The notes: generated by a model not told the origin, from the sequence alone. 64,000 nt of DNA from Methylococcaceae bacterium UBA4132 (GCA_002380945.1 DFWO01000190.1:790-64789), one strand, 5' to 3'; positions 26,581-38,826 are shown, numbered from the stretch's first letter. Made by a program: numbers and translations.

Positions 26581-26643
26581 TGTCCACGAAAGGCACGAAA
26601 ATAGTTAAATATTTTCGTGCCTTTTGTGTTTTTCGTGGACAAA
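26581..26643. repeat. CCACGAAAA-type inverted-repeat element, copy A
   Basis: The left arm starts TGTCCACGAAAGGCACGAAA and the right arm ends TTTCGTGGACAAAA, with a short AT spacer. It sits between two genes on the reverse strand and should fold as a long hairpin. Confidence 0.8.
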
Positions 26644-26646
26644 AGA

Positions 26647-27717
26647 TTATAACGGCAAAGCAGAAAACGCATCCAAGGCATCAACAGCCGTTGCTGCACG
26701 TCGTATTAACTCCAAGTTATGTTCTAAATCCATCATACCTCCCACTGCCAGTGTAACAATCATTGCTTCAAACGCGTAAGTTAAATGAGCGCGATAGCGT
26801 TGTATTAAAAAGGCGGTATCAATACCGATCACGCCTTGATTGCTCAGTATTTGGCTGTATCTAGTCAGTAGCTCTAACTCATGTTTCTGGCGCGTGTCGG
26901 GATTCAATGCGGTGGCTAAAAAATAAGCCACATCACTGACACCTTCACCCATACGCACTAATTGCCAATCAAGAAAACCTGCGTGTGATTTATCACTGTT
27001 CCAAAATAAATTGCCCGAATGGCAATCATGATGAATCAAGGTTTGTGGCGCGGCGGCAAGAAATTTCATGACTTTACGACGATACCGCGCATAACGTAAG
27101 GCGGGTTTGTGTAGTCTTGCAGGTATTGCTGTACCCGCTAATTGCAAGCCACGCTTCATTAAAGGCACTGCTAACGCTGATCCTAATGAATCTTCTAAAC
27201 GGCGTACTGAGCCTGATAACCAGCGATAATTAGGATGATGTACGGTATTCCAAAAATGTCCATGAAAACGCGCAAGTTGTTCTATGACTAATTGTGATTG
27301 TGAAATATCCAATGATTCGCGTGGGCTACTGGCAACACCTGCAAATTCAGCGACATCAGCCAATACCAAGGTCGAGCCGCGTCCAAACTGACTTTGTGCC
27401 GCAAGGCAAACAGGTTTTGTCACAGGGACGCAGTGAGCCAATTCATTATAAAAACGTACCTCGGTATGAAGTAATCTGGGTAACGCTGTAATCATTCGCG
27501 CCCGCCATGCCAGTGATGGTAATTTAACAAACCAGCCTCTGGGTAATTTTTTACCATTATGATCGACCATGACGCGTACTCGCGTGGTCGTCCCTACCTC
27601 AACAGCAAGTACATCGACATTTTTTACCACCGTGTTGCTATCATGTTGATTCACAACCTGTTGCGCCCAAGCCACAGTCAAATCACTGGGTTTTCTAACT
27701 AGAATAGTCCGCTTCAT
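26647..27717 (-). CDS. aminoglycoside-phosphotransferase-like kinase
   Basis: A 356-residue soluble protein of the APH/choline-kinase-like superfamily (EcKinase/DUF1679 group). The catalytic loop HHDCHSGNLFW contains D231 and the downstream Asn, and the metal-binding DWQ follows in FLDWQLVRMGEG. The physiological substrate is unknown; many chromosomal members do not modify antibiotics. The ATG at 27717 is preceded by GGGAGGGC, a fair ribosome binding site. It stands alone between repeats. Confidence 0.82.
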   Translation of the reverse strand: MKRTILVRKPSDLTVAWAQQVVNQHDSNTVVKNVDVLAVEVGTTTRVRVMVDHNGKKLPRGWFVKLPSLAWRARMITALPRLLHTEVRFYNELAHCVPVTKPVCLAAQSQFGRGSTLVLADVAEFAGVASSPRESLDISQSQLVIEQLARFHGHFWNTVHHPNYRWLSGSVRRLEDSLGSALAVPLMKRGLQLAGTAIPARLHKPALRYARYRRKVMKFLAAAPQTLIHHDCHSGNLFWNSDKSHAGFLDWQLVRMGEGVSDVAYFLATALNPDTRQKHELELLTRYSQILSNQGVIGIDTAFLIQRYRAHLTYAFEAMIVTLAVGGMMDLEHNLELIRRAATAVDALDAFSALPL

Positions 27718-27940
27718 GTTGCCCTCCCTTTCTTAGCAACTATTACTTGATAAGATAATGCTTATTTTTTATTCTACCATAGCCTTATGCTGGAACAGGA
27801 ATGCGTAAAAAGCACTTAATATGTATTGTCAATTGAATGAGGGCATACAGGCATTCATAAGGAAAAAATGATTTACCTCATCGAAAGAGACGCTCATAAT
27901 CTTTATTAGTTTAATGTTCATCCACTCACGGAGAAAAACC

Positions 27941-28588
27941 ATGATTAACTTATGCGGTTTTGCGGTTAGCAATTATTACAATAAAACTAAACTGGTGTTG
28001 CTGGAAAAAGGCATCGCTTTCACCGAAGAACAAGTATTTCCCTCGCAAGATGAAGCTTTGCTGAAACGTTCTCCGCTGGGAAAAATCCCGTTTATTGAAA
28101 CAGAATACGGTTGTTTGTCAGAATCTCAAGTAATTCTGGAATATTTAGAAGAAACGTATCCTGAAATACCACTGTATCCTGCCAATAGTTTTGAGCGAGC
28201 AAAATGTCGGGAATTGATACAACATCTGGAACTTAACATCGAATTACACGCCCGCCGTTTGTATAAAGAAGCATTTTTTGGTGGTACGGTATCTGATGAT
28301 ACTAAAAATGAAGTTAAAGAATTGTTAGAGAAAGGCTTGAAAGGTTTAGCGCGGCTAGCAAAATTTTCACCTTATATTGCGGGCGAAACATACACCGCCG
28401 CAGATTGCGTGGCATGGTTACATTTTTTCATGGTGAGTATGACGTGCCAAAAAATCTACGGCACTGACCTCGTGGCAACATACCTGCCTAATGCTGCCAA
28501 TTATATGCAGTTAATAGAAGCCCGTCCTGCCGCGCAAAAAGTTGCCGCCGATAGAGCGGCGGCGATGGTAACCTTTCTTAAGAAATAA
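27941..28588 (+). CDS. glutathione S-transferase family protein
   Basis: A 215-residue cytosolic protein. The N-terminal thioredoxin-like domain contains SNYYNKTKLVLLEKGI, the PLGKIPFIETEYG segment with the cis-Pro, and LSESQVILEYLEE with the glutathione-binding Glu-Ser pair. The C-terminal half is the helical domain with TAADCVAWLHF. ATG at 27941 is chosen because ACGGAG lies 8 bases upstream; 27914 is in frame but lacks a site. The role is probably detoxification. Confidence 0.88.
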   Translation: MINLCGFAVSNYYNKTKLVLLEKGIAFTEEQVFPSQDEALLKRSPLGKIPFIETEYGCLSESQVILEYLEETYPEIPLYPANSFERAKCRELIQHLELNIELHARRLYKEAFFGGTVSDDTKNEVKELLEKGLKGLARLAKFSPYIAGETYTAADCVAWLHFFMVSMTCQKIYGTDLVATYLPNAANYMQLIEARPAAQKVAADRAAAMVTFLKK

Positions 28589-28620
28589 GGATGCACATAA
28601 ATACGAGTGATACGATGTTC

Positions 28621-28651
28621 TGTAGAGACGTTACAATGCAACATCTCTACA
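28621..28651. repeat. GTAGAGACGTT-type palindrome, copy 3
   Basis: TGTAGAGACGTTACAATGCA continues into ACATCTCTACA, a near-perfect hairpin between the GST and ogt genes. Confidence 0.75.
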
Positions 28652-28687
28652 ATGAACATTTATGTATCACCAAAAATGTACTAAACA

Positions 28688-29152
28688 ATGAAACTGTATT
28701 TTCAACAAACTACACTCGGTAAACTGGGCATCGCTGAACTGGGCGGCAACATCACTGATGTCTATTTTGCAGGTGATTTCATTCCGCAAGACGTTGAGAT
28801 AGTTGAAACCACGCTAATCAACGAGGCATTCTCACAACTGAACGCCTATCTTGCGGGTGAATGCCGCGAATTTTCTTTACCACTTGCCCCGCGTGGTACG
28901 GTTTTCATGCAGACCGTGTGGCAAGCTTTGTGTGCTGTGCCTTACGCAACAACCGCCAGTTATAAAGACATTGCCCTAGCAATAAACAACCCAAAAGCCG
29001 TGCGAGCCGTCGGGCAAGCCAATCATAAAAACTCCATTCCCATTTTTATACCCTGTCATAGAATCATCGGCAGTAACGGCAAGTTAGTTGGCTACAGTGG
29101 CGGTTTGGATATTAAAGAATTTTTGTTAGCACTAGAAAAGCGCAATGCGTAA
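28688..29152 (+). CDS. ogt: methylated-DNA--protein-cysteine methyltransferase
   Basis: A 154-residue suicide repair protein that transfers alkyl groups from O6-alkylguanine to its own Cys. The active site is IPCHRIIG with C123, and the DNA-binding helix carries VRAVGQANHKN. GYSGGLDIKEFLLALE closes the domain. The length is that of a single-domain Ogt, without Ada's N-terminal domain. Confidence 0.95.
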   Translation: MKLYFQQTTLGKLGIAELGGNITDVYFAGDFIPQDVEIVETTLINEAFSQLNAYLAGECREFSLPLAPRGTVFMQTVWQALCAVPYATTASYKDIALAINNPKAVRAVGQANHKNSIPIFIPCHRIIGSNGKLVGYSGGLDIKEFLLALEKRNA

Positions 29153-29159
29153 ATAATTT

Positions 29160-29255
29160 TCCACAAAAAGCACGAAAGACGCGAACAGAATGCTAAGTAA
29201 TAATCTATTGAATTTAATGCATTATTAGTTTCGTGCTTTTTGTGTTTTTCGTGGA
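29160..29255. repeat. CCACGAAAA-type inverted-repeat element, copy B
   Basis: Left arm TCCACAAAAAGCACGAAAGA and the inverted right arm TTTCGTGCTTTTTGTGTTTT, then CGTGGA, flank an AT-rich 40-base spacer. It follows ogt directly. Confidence 0.8.
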
Positions 29256-29344
29256 TGTAATACTGTCCTTACCTCAGCCCAACACCTAGTTCTTAGGTAT
29301 AATCAGCGATGACTTCAACAACCCTTAAAGGCTTAGATTTAATT

Positions 29345-30421
29345 ATGAATACAACGGTACTTTCACCTATTAAAATCGGCTGTTACTCACTACCAAATCG
29401 TGTTGTTATGGCACCTTTAACAAGGATGCGCTCACCTAATGGTATAGCGAATGAGTTAATGGCGAGCTATTACACACAACGCGCCAGTGCGGGCTTGATT
29501 ATTTCCGAAGCCTCACCTATTTCACCGCAAGGCATTGGTTATCCTGCGATTCCCTGCATTTATACGGCTGAGCACGTGGAAGGTTGGAAAAAAGTAACTA
29601 CCGCTGTTCATGCACATAACGGGCATATTTTTTTACAGTTATGGCATGTTGGGCGTATTTCTCATCCTGATTATCATGACGGTCAATTGCCTGTCGCACC
29701 ATCGCCTATTCAGCCTAAAGGCAATGCCATTACGCCGCATGGTATGAAGCCATTTGTCACGCCGCGTGACTTATCAATTACTGAAATTCAGGACATTGTT
29801 GAACATTATCGTCATGCCGCTGAAAACGCACTGGCGGCAGGTTTTAATGGTGTGGAAATACACGCAGCTAATGGCTATTTGATAGATCAATTTTTGCGTG
29901 ATGGCTCTAATCAACGCATGGATGAGTATGGTGGTAGCGTAGAAAACCGTACCCGATTTTTATTGGAAGTCACTAAAGCGGTGGTGTCAGTGTGGGGTTC
30001 AGATCGTGTGGGTGTGCGTCTTGCACCGAGCGGTACATTTAATGATATGACTGATTCTGTACCCGAGGCTTTGTTTGTCTATGTGTTAGGGCAACTGAAT
30101 AATTTTAACTTAGCATACCTGCATGTGGTTGACGCACTGGAAAGTGATATTCGTCATGGTGCAAATGTAGTTGATTTGGCTGTATTACGCGCGGCTTATC
30201 AAGGTACACTCATTGTTTGTGGTGGTTATGATTATGAGCGTGCCAATGCAACTATTGAACAAGGTTTGGCAAATGCAGTGGCTTTTGGGCAGTTATACAT
30301 TGCTAATCCAGACTTAGTTGAGCGTTTTGCAGCTAACGCACCGTTAAATACGCCTGACCCTAGCACTTTTTATGGTGGTGAGGTTAAAGGTTATACGGAT
30401 TATCCGACGATAGCTGATTAA
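29345..30421 (+). CDS. nemA: Old Yellow Enzyme family NADH:flavin oxidoreductase
   Basis: A 358-residue FMN enzyme of the NemA/OYE type, reducing activated alkenes such as N-ethylmaleimide. MAPLTRMRSPNG binds FMN, LQLWHVGRISHPDYH and EIHAANGYLIDQFLRDGSNQ contain the substrate-binding His/Asn and the loop, and the YGGSVENRTRFL segment is diagnostic. A TATAAT at 29298-29303 argues against the in-frame ATG at 29309, so ATG 29345 is chosen. A C-terminal GGYD and FGQLYIANPDL contact FMN phosphate. The physiological substrate is unknown. Confidence 0.9.
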   Translation: MNTTVLSPIKIGCYSLPNRVVMAPLTRMRSPNGIANELMASYYTQRASAGLIISEASPISPQGIGYPAIPCIYTAEHVEGWKKVTTAVHAHNGHIFLQLWHVGRISHPDYHDGQLPVAPSPIQPKGNAITPHGMKPFVTPRDLSITEIQDIVEHYRHAAENALAAGFNGVEIHAANGYLIDQFLRDGSNQRMDEYGGSVENRTRFLLEVTKAVVSVWGSDRVGVRLAPSGTFNDMTDSVPEALFVYVLGQLNNFNLAYLHVVDALESDIRHGANVVDLAVLRAAYQGTLIVCGGYDYERANATIEQGLANAVAFGQLYIANPDLVERFAANAPLNTPDPSTFYGGEVKGYTDYPTIAD

Positions 30422-30425
30422 TTAA

Positions 30426-30487
30426 TGTCCACGAAAAACACGAAAGGTACAAAATAAAGCAAATAGTTTTGTGCCTTTCGTTGCTTC
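30426..30487. repeat. CCACGAAAA-type inverted-repeat element, copy C (right arm truncated)
   Basis: The left arm TGTCCACGAAAAACACGAAA is complete; the right arm keeps TTTTGTGCCTTTCGTTG and then diverges. It directly follows the OYE gene. Confidence 0.75.
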
Positions 30488-30821
30488 CAGTACGCAAATT
30501 TTGTTACTCGCATAAAAAACCATTTGCATTATGCGACGCTAATTTTACTAATACTGCATTTATTATTGGATATTTTTAGTATCCATTTTATATCCATTAA
30601 TACTCCGTTTAAAACGATTGTTGCTTTTAATTTCTTCGATAAAAACTATTACTTTTATATAATTCACAATGTGTTAGAAACTTATTGTAAGTAGATACAG
30701 TAAAGGGTTATATGGATGAGCTATCAAGAAAAAGATTCATTAAAATAGTCGAAACTATGCCGACTATCATAGATAATACGCGGCTGTTTAATTTCAAGTT
30801 ATAGGATGTCATAACCCCGTT
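30488..30821. other. AT-rich leader region before smc
   Basis: No clear gene is present. A 30-codon frame at 30712-30804 has AAAGGG five bases before its ATG and ends 17 bases before smc, so it could be a leader peptide, but it has no recognisable content and may be chance. Confidence 0.3.
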
Positions 30822-33800
30822 ATGAAGTTGGAAAAAATCAAACTTTCGGGTTTTAAATCCTTTGTTGATAACACCGTTATTCCAATCACTAGCAATCTCA
30901 CTGCTATCGTAGGACCGAATGGGTGTGGTAAATCTAATATTATTGATGCAGTGCGTTGGGTGATGGGCGAAAGTTCAGCTAAACATTTACGCGGCGGTAA
31001 TATGGCGGATGTCATTTTTAATGGCTCATCGAGTCGTAAACCTGTTAGCACTGCGTCAGTTGAGCTGATCTTTAATAATTCGGAAGGCAAGCTAGGCGGT
31101 GAATATGCACAATATGCCAGCATTGCCATTAAGCGGCAGGTCAGTCGTGATGGGCAGTCCTTATATTGGCTGAATGGTTCACGGTGTCGGCGCAGGGATA
31201 TTACTGATTTATTTTTAGGGACAGGACTCGGTTCACGCAGTTATGCCATAATCGAGCAAGGCACAATCTCACGCATGGTGGAATCTAAACCCGAAGAGTT
31301 GCGTGTGCATATTGAAGAAGCGGCGGGTATTTCTAAATATAAAGAACGCCGTCATGAAACAGAAACGCGTATGCGTAACACCCGCGACAATCTGGAACGG
31401 CTGGATGATTTGCGTGATGAAGTAGAAAAGCAAATCAAGCATTTGCAAAAACAAGCCGAAAAAGCGGAAAAGTACACCGACCTTAAACAACAAGAACGCC
31501 AGTATAAAGTCGAATTGCTAGCCATGCGCTGGCAAAGTTATCAGCAAACCACCACTCAGTTAGACGCGCAATTACAAAAAGTAGCCACCGAACATAATCG
31601 CTTATTTATCGAATTACGCGAGATGGATAATCATCTTGAACAACAGCGTGCTGACTATAAAACTCAGCAACAGCAAGTCAACCAAGTACAAGGTGATTAT
31701 TATAATGTGGCTGCTGAAGTTGGGCGTTTTGAACAAGCAATTAAGCACGAACAACGCAATCATGAAGACACCATGCTGGAAATCGGGCGTTCACAGCAAC
31801 AAGCCGATCACGCGTTGAGTGAGTTAGATACCGATAGGCAAGCATTAGAAGATATTAAACAGCAGTTAGACGAAGCAGAACAAAGCTGGCTGGTGATTCA
31901 AGAACGCCAAGAAACGGTAGTACAGTTACAGCAAGACGGGCAGCAACAACGGCACGCATGGCAAACACAATGGAATGACTATCAAACTAAAACGGCTCGC
32001 TATAAAGAACAAGCCGAAGTTCAGCGCGTTAAAATCCTGCAACTGGAACAGCAACAGCGGCAATTCAACAGCCGTATGGATAAATTATCAGCAGAACGTG
32101 AAGAGTTATCAATGGCAGATTTAGCCGATGACATTGAACTCTTGGCAGAGAGTATTGAGATTATTGAAGTTCAGCGTGAAGATTTACACGCTGAGCTTGA
32201 ACAGCTACAACAACAAATTACAGAACAACGCCAACAGATTAAACAACTGCATAATGAGCTACATAGCCAGCGTTCTTTGCAACAGCAACTGAAAGGCAAA
32301 ATAACCGCCTTGGAATTATTACAGCAACATGCGATGGGTAAAGATAATAAAAATCTTAGCGCGTGGCTGGAACACTGCAATATAACCACCGAACAAGGAC
32401 GCTTAGCTGAATATCTGGAGGTGGAAACAGGCTGGGAAACAGCAGTTGAAACGGTGTTAGGCAGTTATTTAGAGGCAGTTTGTTTGGCGCATATAGAATT
32501 ATTGTTACCGCATTTGCCGAATTTAACCGACCAATCTTTAACGCTATTTGGTACGCAATGCGTACCAAACGCGATTAACGATACTGCCACGAGCTTATTA
32601 ACTAAAGTGACAGCACCGTGGGATTTAAGCAGTTTGTTATCGACTATTTATTGTGCTGATGATAACGACACGGCTCAACGCTTAGTTTCAGGACTACAAG
32701 CGCATGAATCCATTATTACGCCCGATGGTCTTTGGTTGAGTACAAGTTGGTTAAAAATTCAGCGTAGCAAAGATCATAAAACAGGTGTGTTACAACGCGA
32801 AAAAGAATTACGTTCGTTAAAACAACAGTTAGAACAATTGCAACAAAAAATCGCTGAATCTGAAGATTGCTTAGCCAGTACCGAAGCTCAGCTAAAAGCG
32901 GCTGAACTGCAACGCGAGTCGGTGGCGCGAGCAGATAGCAATTTAGGCATGGAATTATCGCTGAAAAACTCAGAATACAGTGCGCAATCCGCTCGACTAG
33001 AACAACAACACCGCCGCCTTGAACAAATCAGTAACGAACAACAGGACATTTGTGTTGAGTTGGAAGACACTATCGACACCATGACCGAGGCACGACAGTT
33101 ACAGGCAGAGGCCGAAGAAATTATGGCTGAGCAAGAAACCACTCGCCAACAGCTAGAGGCGTTAAACCAAGCATTACAAACGTCCCAACACCAAACCGAA
33201 CACGCTGTTAATGAAGCTAGACAACAAGCATTCGGTATCAGAGCGAAAATTGATGCGTTACGGTCTTCGGAACAGTTAACCAGCAAACAAATAGAGCGGC
33301 TACAGCTCCAGCATCAACAAGCCGTGGCGCGTATTGCCTTGTTGGAAAGCAAGCAACAGCAAACCCACGCAACATTAGATGAAGAAAAAGTCTTGCTTGC
33401 CGAGAAAATTGTCGAAAAAAATCAGCTAGAACAGCGATTAAAAACTGAGCGGCATAATCAAGACGCGCTGGAAGCCAGTATTACTGAGTTGACCAAGCAA
33501 CACACGCGTGTACAAAGAGCGTTAGAAATTGAAAAAGAAGCACTTGATAAACACCGTTTTGACAGTCAAGAAAGCAAAGTGCGTGGGCAAACAATCCGTG
33601 AACAACTGAATGAAATGAATGCCGATGCTGAACAGGTCTTAAAAAATCTACCCGAACATGCGCAAGATGCGGTTTGGAAACAAAAAGTTGATGAATTATC
33701 CGCGCAAATCGAACGTTTAGGCACGATTAACTTAACGGCTATTGAAGAATACAAGGCACAATCTGAGCGGTTAGATTTTTTAAATGAACAACACGCTGAT

Positions 33801-34331
33801 TTAATTGAAGCCTTACAAACCTTAGAACTGGCGATTAATAAAATTGATAAAGAAAGTCGGTTACGTTTTAAAGAAACATTCGATAAAATAAATACAGGTT
33901 TACAAGAAAAATTTCCAAAATTATTTGGTGGTGGTCAAGCCTATTTAGAATTAACTGAACAAGATTTATTAGAATCAGGGGTTAATATTATCGCAAGACC
34001 TCCAGGTAAAAAGAACAGCACCATTCATTTATTATCGGGCGGTGAAAAAGCATTAACAGCGGTGGCATTAGTATTTTCAATTTTTGAACTTAATCCCGCT
34101 CCATTTTGCTTGTTAGACGAAGTTGACGCACCACTTGATGATGCTAATGTCGGACGATTCTCAAAAATGGTTGAAGAAATGTCCGCCACTGTGCAGTTTT
34201 TATATATTTCACATAATAAGGTTACAATGGAAATCTCAAAGCAGTTAGCAGGTGTTACCATGAAAGAGCCGGGTGTATCCCGCATGGTCGCGGTTGATAT
34301 TGAAGCAGCAGTCACAATGGCGGAAATCTAA
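30822..34331 (+). CDS. smc: chromosome segregation ATPase SMC
   Basis: A 1169-residue structural-maintenance protein that organises DNA. The N-terminal head has Walker A GPNGCGKSN near residue 35 and an R-loop region. Two long coiled-coil arms flank a hinge around 510-650. The C-terminal head has signature LLSGGEK near 1075 and Walker B FCLLDEVDAPLDD near 1095. Full length for the family. The Gln-rich coiled coils produce several long antisense open frames that are not genes. Its stop overlaps the start of zipA. Confidence 0.96.
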   Translation: MKLEKIKLSGFKSFVDNTVIPITSNLTAIVGPNGCGKSNIIDAVRWVMGESSAKHLRGGNMADVIFNGSSSRKPVSTASVELIFNNSEGKLGGEYAQYASIAIKRQVSRDGQSLYWLNGSRCRRRDITDLFLGTGLGSRSYAIIEQGTISRMVESKPEELRVHIEEAAGISKYKERRHETETRMRNTRDNLERLDDLRDEVEKQIKHLQKQAEKAEKYTDLKQQERQYKVELLAMRWQSYQQTTTQLDAQLQKVATEHNRLFIELREMDNHLEQQRADYKTQQQQVNQVQGDYYNVAAEVGRFEQAIKHEQRNHEDTMLEIGRSQQQADHALSELDTDRQALEDIKQQLDEAEQSWLVIQERQETVVQLQQDGQQQRHAWQTQWNDYQTKTARYKEQAEVQRVKILQLEQQQRQFNSRMDKLSAEREELSMADLADDIELLAESIEIIEVQREDLHAELEQLQQQITEQRQQIKQLHNELHSQRSLQQQLKGKITALELLQQHAMGKDNKNLSAWLEHCNITTEQGRLAEYLEVETGWETAVETVLGSYLEAVCLAHIELLLPHLPNLTDQSLTLFGTQCVPNAINDTATSLLTKVTAPWDLSSLLSTIYCADDNDTAQRLVSGLQAHESIITPDGLWLSTSWLKIQRSKDHKTGVLQREKELRSLKQQLEQLQQKIAESEDCLASTEAQLKAAELQRESVARADSNLGMELSLKNSEYSAQSARLEQQHRRLEQISNEQQDICVELEDTIDTMTEARQLQAEAEEIMAEQETTRQQLEALNQALQTSQHQTEHAVNEARQQAFGIRAKIDALRSSEQLTSKQIERLQLQHQQAVARIALLESKQQQTHATLDEEKVLLAEKIVEKNQLEQRLKTERHNQDALEASITELTKQHTRVQRALEIEKEALDKHRFDSQESKVRGQTIREQLNEMNADAEQVLKNLPEHAQDAVWKQKVDELSAQIERLGTINLTAIEEYKAQSERLDFLNEQHADLIEALQTLELAINKIDKESRLRFKETFDKINTGLQEKFPKLFGGGQAYLELTEQDLLESGVNIIARPPGKKNSTIHLLSGGEKALTAVALVFSIFELNPAPFCLLDEVDAPLDDANVGRFSKMVEEMSATVQFLYISHNKVTMEISKQLAGVTMKEPGVSRMVAVDIEAAVTMAEI

Positions 34332-35014
34332 TGGACAAAGAAATACTAAGAATTGTAATTATTGCCACAGGACTCATTATCGTCATCGTTATGTTGACGT
34401 GGGGTTATCTAAAAGACCGTAAATCACAAAGAGAAATGGACTTTGATGATGAGTCAGAACCTCAGACGGCACTTAATGAAACCGTAAATAGTACCGATGA
34501 TAGGTATGCCGATGATGAGTATATTGAACCGTTAGGACCTGCCATTGTTAATCCATCGGAGAGTTATTATTCTAACGATGAGGATGACGAGGAAGAAGAT
34601 TTTGCCCCCGCACCACAGCGCATTGCAACGCCAGCGATTATTCAGTTTTGTCTAGTGGCTAAAGCGGAAGAGGGTTTTAATGGTCTGGATTTAATTCGTG
34701 CTTTCAGAATAGCAGGACTTAAATATGGTAGTTTGAAAATATTTGAACGCTTAGATGCCAATCAATTAGTCGATTTTGGTGTTGCGTGTATGGTCGAACC
34801 AGGTACATTTCCTAGCGGTCATTTAGATACCTTTTATTGCCCAGGTATCGTATTTTTTATGCAGCCAGATGCTTTAGACGATGCACTAGCGGTTTTTGAT
34901 GACTATGTGGAAACCATCCGTATGTTAGCCATCGAGTTAGATGGCGATATTTGGGATCATCAAAGAAAACCACTCACTGAAGCCACCGTGCAGGCTATTC
35001 GCCAGAGTCTGTGA
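34331..35014 (+). CDS. zipA: cell division protein ZipA
   Basis: A 227-residue inner-membrane protein that anchors FtsZ. An N-terminal membrane helix (about 6-26) is followed by charged residues, an acidic linker of about 60 residues and the C-terminal FtsZ-binding domain (about 95-225). That domain has the ZipA patterns LDLIRAFRIAGLKYG and MVEPGTFPSG. The start ATG overlaps the smc stop (TAATG), so translation is coupled. smc-zipA-ligA is a conserved gammaproteobacterial order. Confidence 0.93.
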   Translation: MDKEILRIVIIATGLIIVIVMLTWGYLKDRKSQREMDFDDESEPQTALNETVNSTDDRYADDEYIEPLGPAIVNPSESYYSNDEDDEEEDFAPAPQRIATPAIIQFCLVAKAEEGFNGLDLIRAFRIAGLKYGSLKIFERLDANQLVDFGVACMVEPGTFPSGHLDTFYCPGIVFFMQPDALDDALAVFDDYVETIRMLAIELDGDIWDHQRKPLTEATVQAIRQSL

Positions 35015-35028
35015 TGTTGTCTTGTTTT

Positions 35029-37280
<2,252 letters not shown>

Positions 37281-37287
37281 ATTATTT

Positions 37288-37324
37288 AAAAAAAGCCCAT
37301 TAATTACAATTAATGGGCTTTTTA
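37288..37324. terminator. bidirectional intrinsic terminator after ligA
   Basis: AAGCCCATTAATT and AATTAATGGGCTT pair around an ACA loop, with A- and T-tracts outside. It ends ligA on the forward strand and the convergent gene at 37342-37857 on the reverse strand. Confidence 0.85.
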
Positions 37325-37341
37325 TTGTGATACGTTGAAAT

Positions 37342-37857
37342 TTATTCGGCAGGGGTCGCATGATGTTTACTATGCTCGCCTATCACCGCGTTGTCGTGTT
37401 CTTTTGCCTGAGCATCAAACCATTCATGCAGAGCTTGCGCATACTGTGGATATTCGCTTGCATAATGAATTTGCGCACCATTGGGTAACGCTTTGTATTC
37501 AAACTTTATATCATAAGGTTGAGCCATTTTTAACACGGTAAGCCCTGGCATATTAGCACCATGTATGCGTTCTGTTTCAGAAAAATCGCCTTTGCTGAAA
37601 TTATTTGTCATTTTAAGCAGATAAGCCTGAATTAATTTGATTTGCTCGGTATTATCAGCCGATTTAACGACTACATGTTGCACGCCACCGTGTACGGTTT
37701 TGGTAAACGTTTGTTTGGTTTGATCGACAGCATAGGGAACGACTTGCTGGGTACGTTGACGTACTTCATCGGTGTGTTCAGAACTGGCTTTTTCAACAGC
37801 AAGTGTAGAGGTAGAAAAAAATACCAGTCCAGTGAATAGTAAAGCGTAAAGTTTCAT
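37342..37857 (-). CDS. exported protein of unknown function
   Basis: A 171-residue protein with a signal peptide (cleavage near STLA-VE). The mature part has Lys/Thr-rich helices and a compact C-terminal region (FKYEALPNG-like) ending in a His-rich tail GEHSKHHATPAE. No family is recognised. ATG at 37857 is chosen because a GAGG lies upstream and the hydrophobic leader follows it; the longer frame to 37938 has no site. Confidence 0.75.
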   Translation of the reverse strand: MKLYALLFTGLVFFSTSTLAVEKASSEHTDEVRQRTQQVVPYAVDQTKQTFTKTVHGGVQHVVVKSADNTEQIKLIQAYLLKMTNNFSKGDFSETERIHGANMPGLTVLKMAQPYDIKFEYKALPNGAQIHYASEYPQYAQALHEWFDAQAKEHDNAVIGEHSKHHATPAE

Positions 37858-38044
37858 AATCGTATACCTCGTTGTTTCTTTGTACATGACAAAAATACAG
37901 TAACTCGTTGAAATTTTGCAAAATTTCAGTCCTTTCAATATACTAAGAACTTAATGGACTGCGAAAGTTCAACGGGTTATCGGTGCATACTAAATGAACA
38001 TTTTAAATGTAACAAGGTAAGAATGGTTTACCTTGTCTAAGGGG

Positions 38045-38083
38045 AAAAATCAGAACGATTAATCTGCAAGCAGATACCGTTCT
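38045..38083 (-). terminator. terminator downstream of phoU
   Basis: On the reverse strand AGAACG...CGTTCT encloses an ATCTGC-TT-GCAGAT palindrome and is followed by GATTTTTCCCC. It ends the pst-phoU operon. Confidence 0.7.
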
Positions 38084-38096
38084 AATGGTCTTAATA

Positions 38097-38813
38097 TTAT
38101 TGTTTATTTAGCTTTTCTTCCAATTCCGATTGGCTTAAATGCCTTACAGCTTCGCCTTTAATCATAAAAATTAAATGTTCGCAGATGTAGCAAGCATGGT
38201 CGCCAATGCGTTCAATTGCACGTACGGTCCATAAAACATTTAACGTACGGGTAATATTTCTGGGGTCTTCCATCATGTGAGTGATGAGCTGTCGAATGAT
38301 GCTGGCATACTCTCTATCAACCTCGTCATCACGTCCTGTAATCTCGGTAATATCGTCGATGCACATTCTGGCAAACGCATCTAATGCACCATGTAACATA
38401 TCTTTGACTAAATCAGTCATGTGATGCAATTCATGGTATTGATCTTTTTTACCGTCAGAATCAGAAAGTTGAATCGCTAGTTTGGCAATACGCTCCGCTA
38501 AATCGCCAATAATTTCCAATTCATTAATGATTTTAATCACAGTCAATAGCAAACGTAGATCGAATGCCGCAGGTTGGCGTAACGCTAAAATTTGCGTACA
38601 TTCTAGGTCAATTGCCATTTCCAGCGCGTCAACCTGATTGTCTTGTTTAATGACTAACTCAGCGAGTTCTACATCACCCGTGGTAAATGCTTCGATTGCT
38701 AACTCTATTTGCTGTTCAACCAAGCCGCCCATTGTTAATACTTTATTGCGTATATCTTCCAATTCTTTGTTGAATTGTTCAGAAATATGGTGTCCTATTT
38801 TACTGTTATCCAC
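38097..38813 (-). CDS. phoU: phosphate-signalling regulator PhoU
   Basis: A 238-residue helical protein made of two three-helix PhoU repeats, with E/DxxxD metal motifs around DLAERIAKLAIQL and ERIGDHACYICE. It inhibits PhoR/PhoB signalling when phosphate is plentiful. GTG at 38813 is chosen because AAGAGG lies 8 bases upstream and the family N-terminus (HHISEQFNKELEDI) follows. It is the last gene of the pst operon, 13 bases after pstB. Confidence 0.94.
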   Translation of the reverse strand: MDNSKIGHHISEQFNKELEDIRNKVLTMGGLVEQQIELAIEAFTTGDVELAELVIKQDNQVDALEMAIDLECTQILALRQPAAFDLRLLLTVIKIINELEIIGDLAERIAKLAIQLSDSDGKKDQYHELHHMTDLVKDMLHGALDAFARMCIDDITEITGRDDEVDREYASIIRQLITHMMEDPRNITRTLNVLWTVRAIERIGDHACYICEHLIFMIKGEAVRHLSQSELEEKLNKQ

Positions 38814-38826
38814 TGTGTTTGCCTCT

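Noticed and set aside
27718..27940. A gap with possible regulatory sequence before the GST gene
   Set aside because: Only AT-rich sequence with unremarkable promoter-like hexamers was seen; nothing specific could be supported.
30712..30804. A 30-codon frame with AAAGGG upstream, just before smc
   Set aside because: Too short to judge and no recognisable content; noted only as a possible leader peptide.
32171..33286. Long antisense open frames within smc
   Set aside because: They come from Gln/Glu-rich coiled-coil codons read backwards, giving Ser/Cys-rich nonsense without starts or sites.
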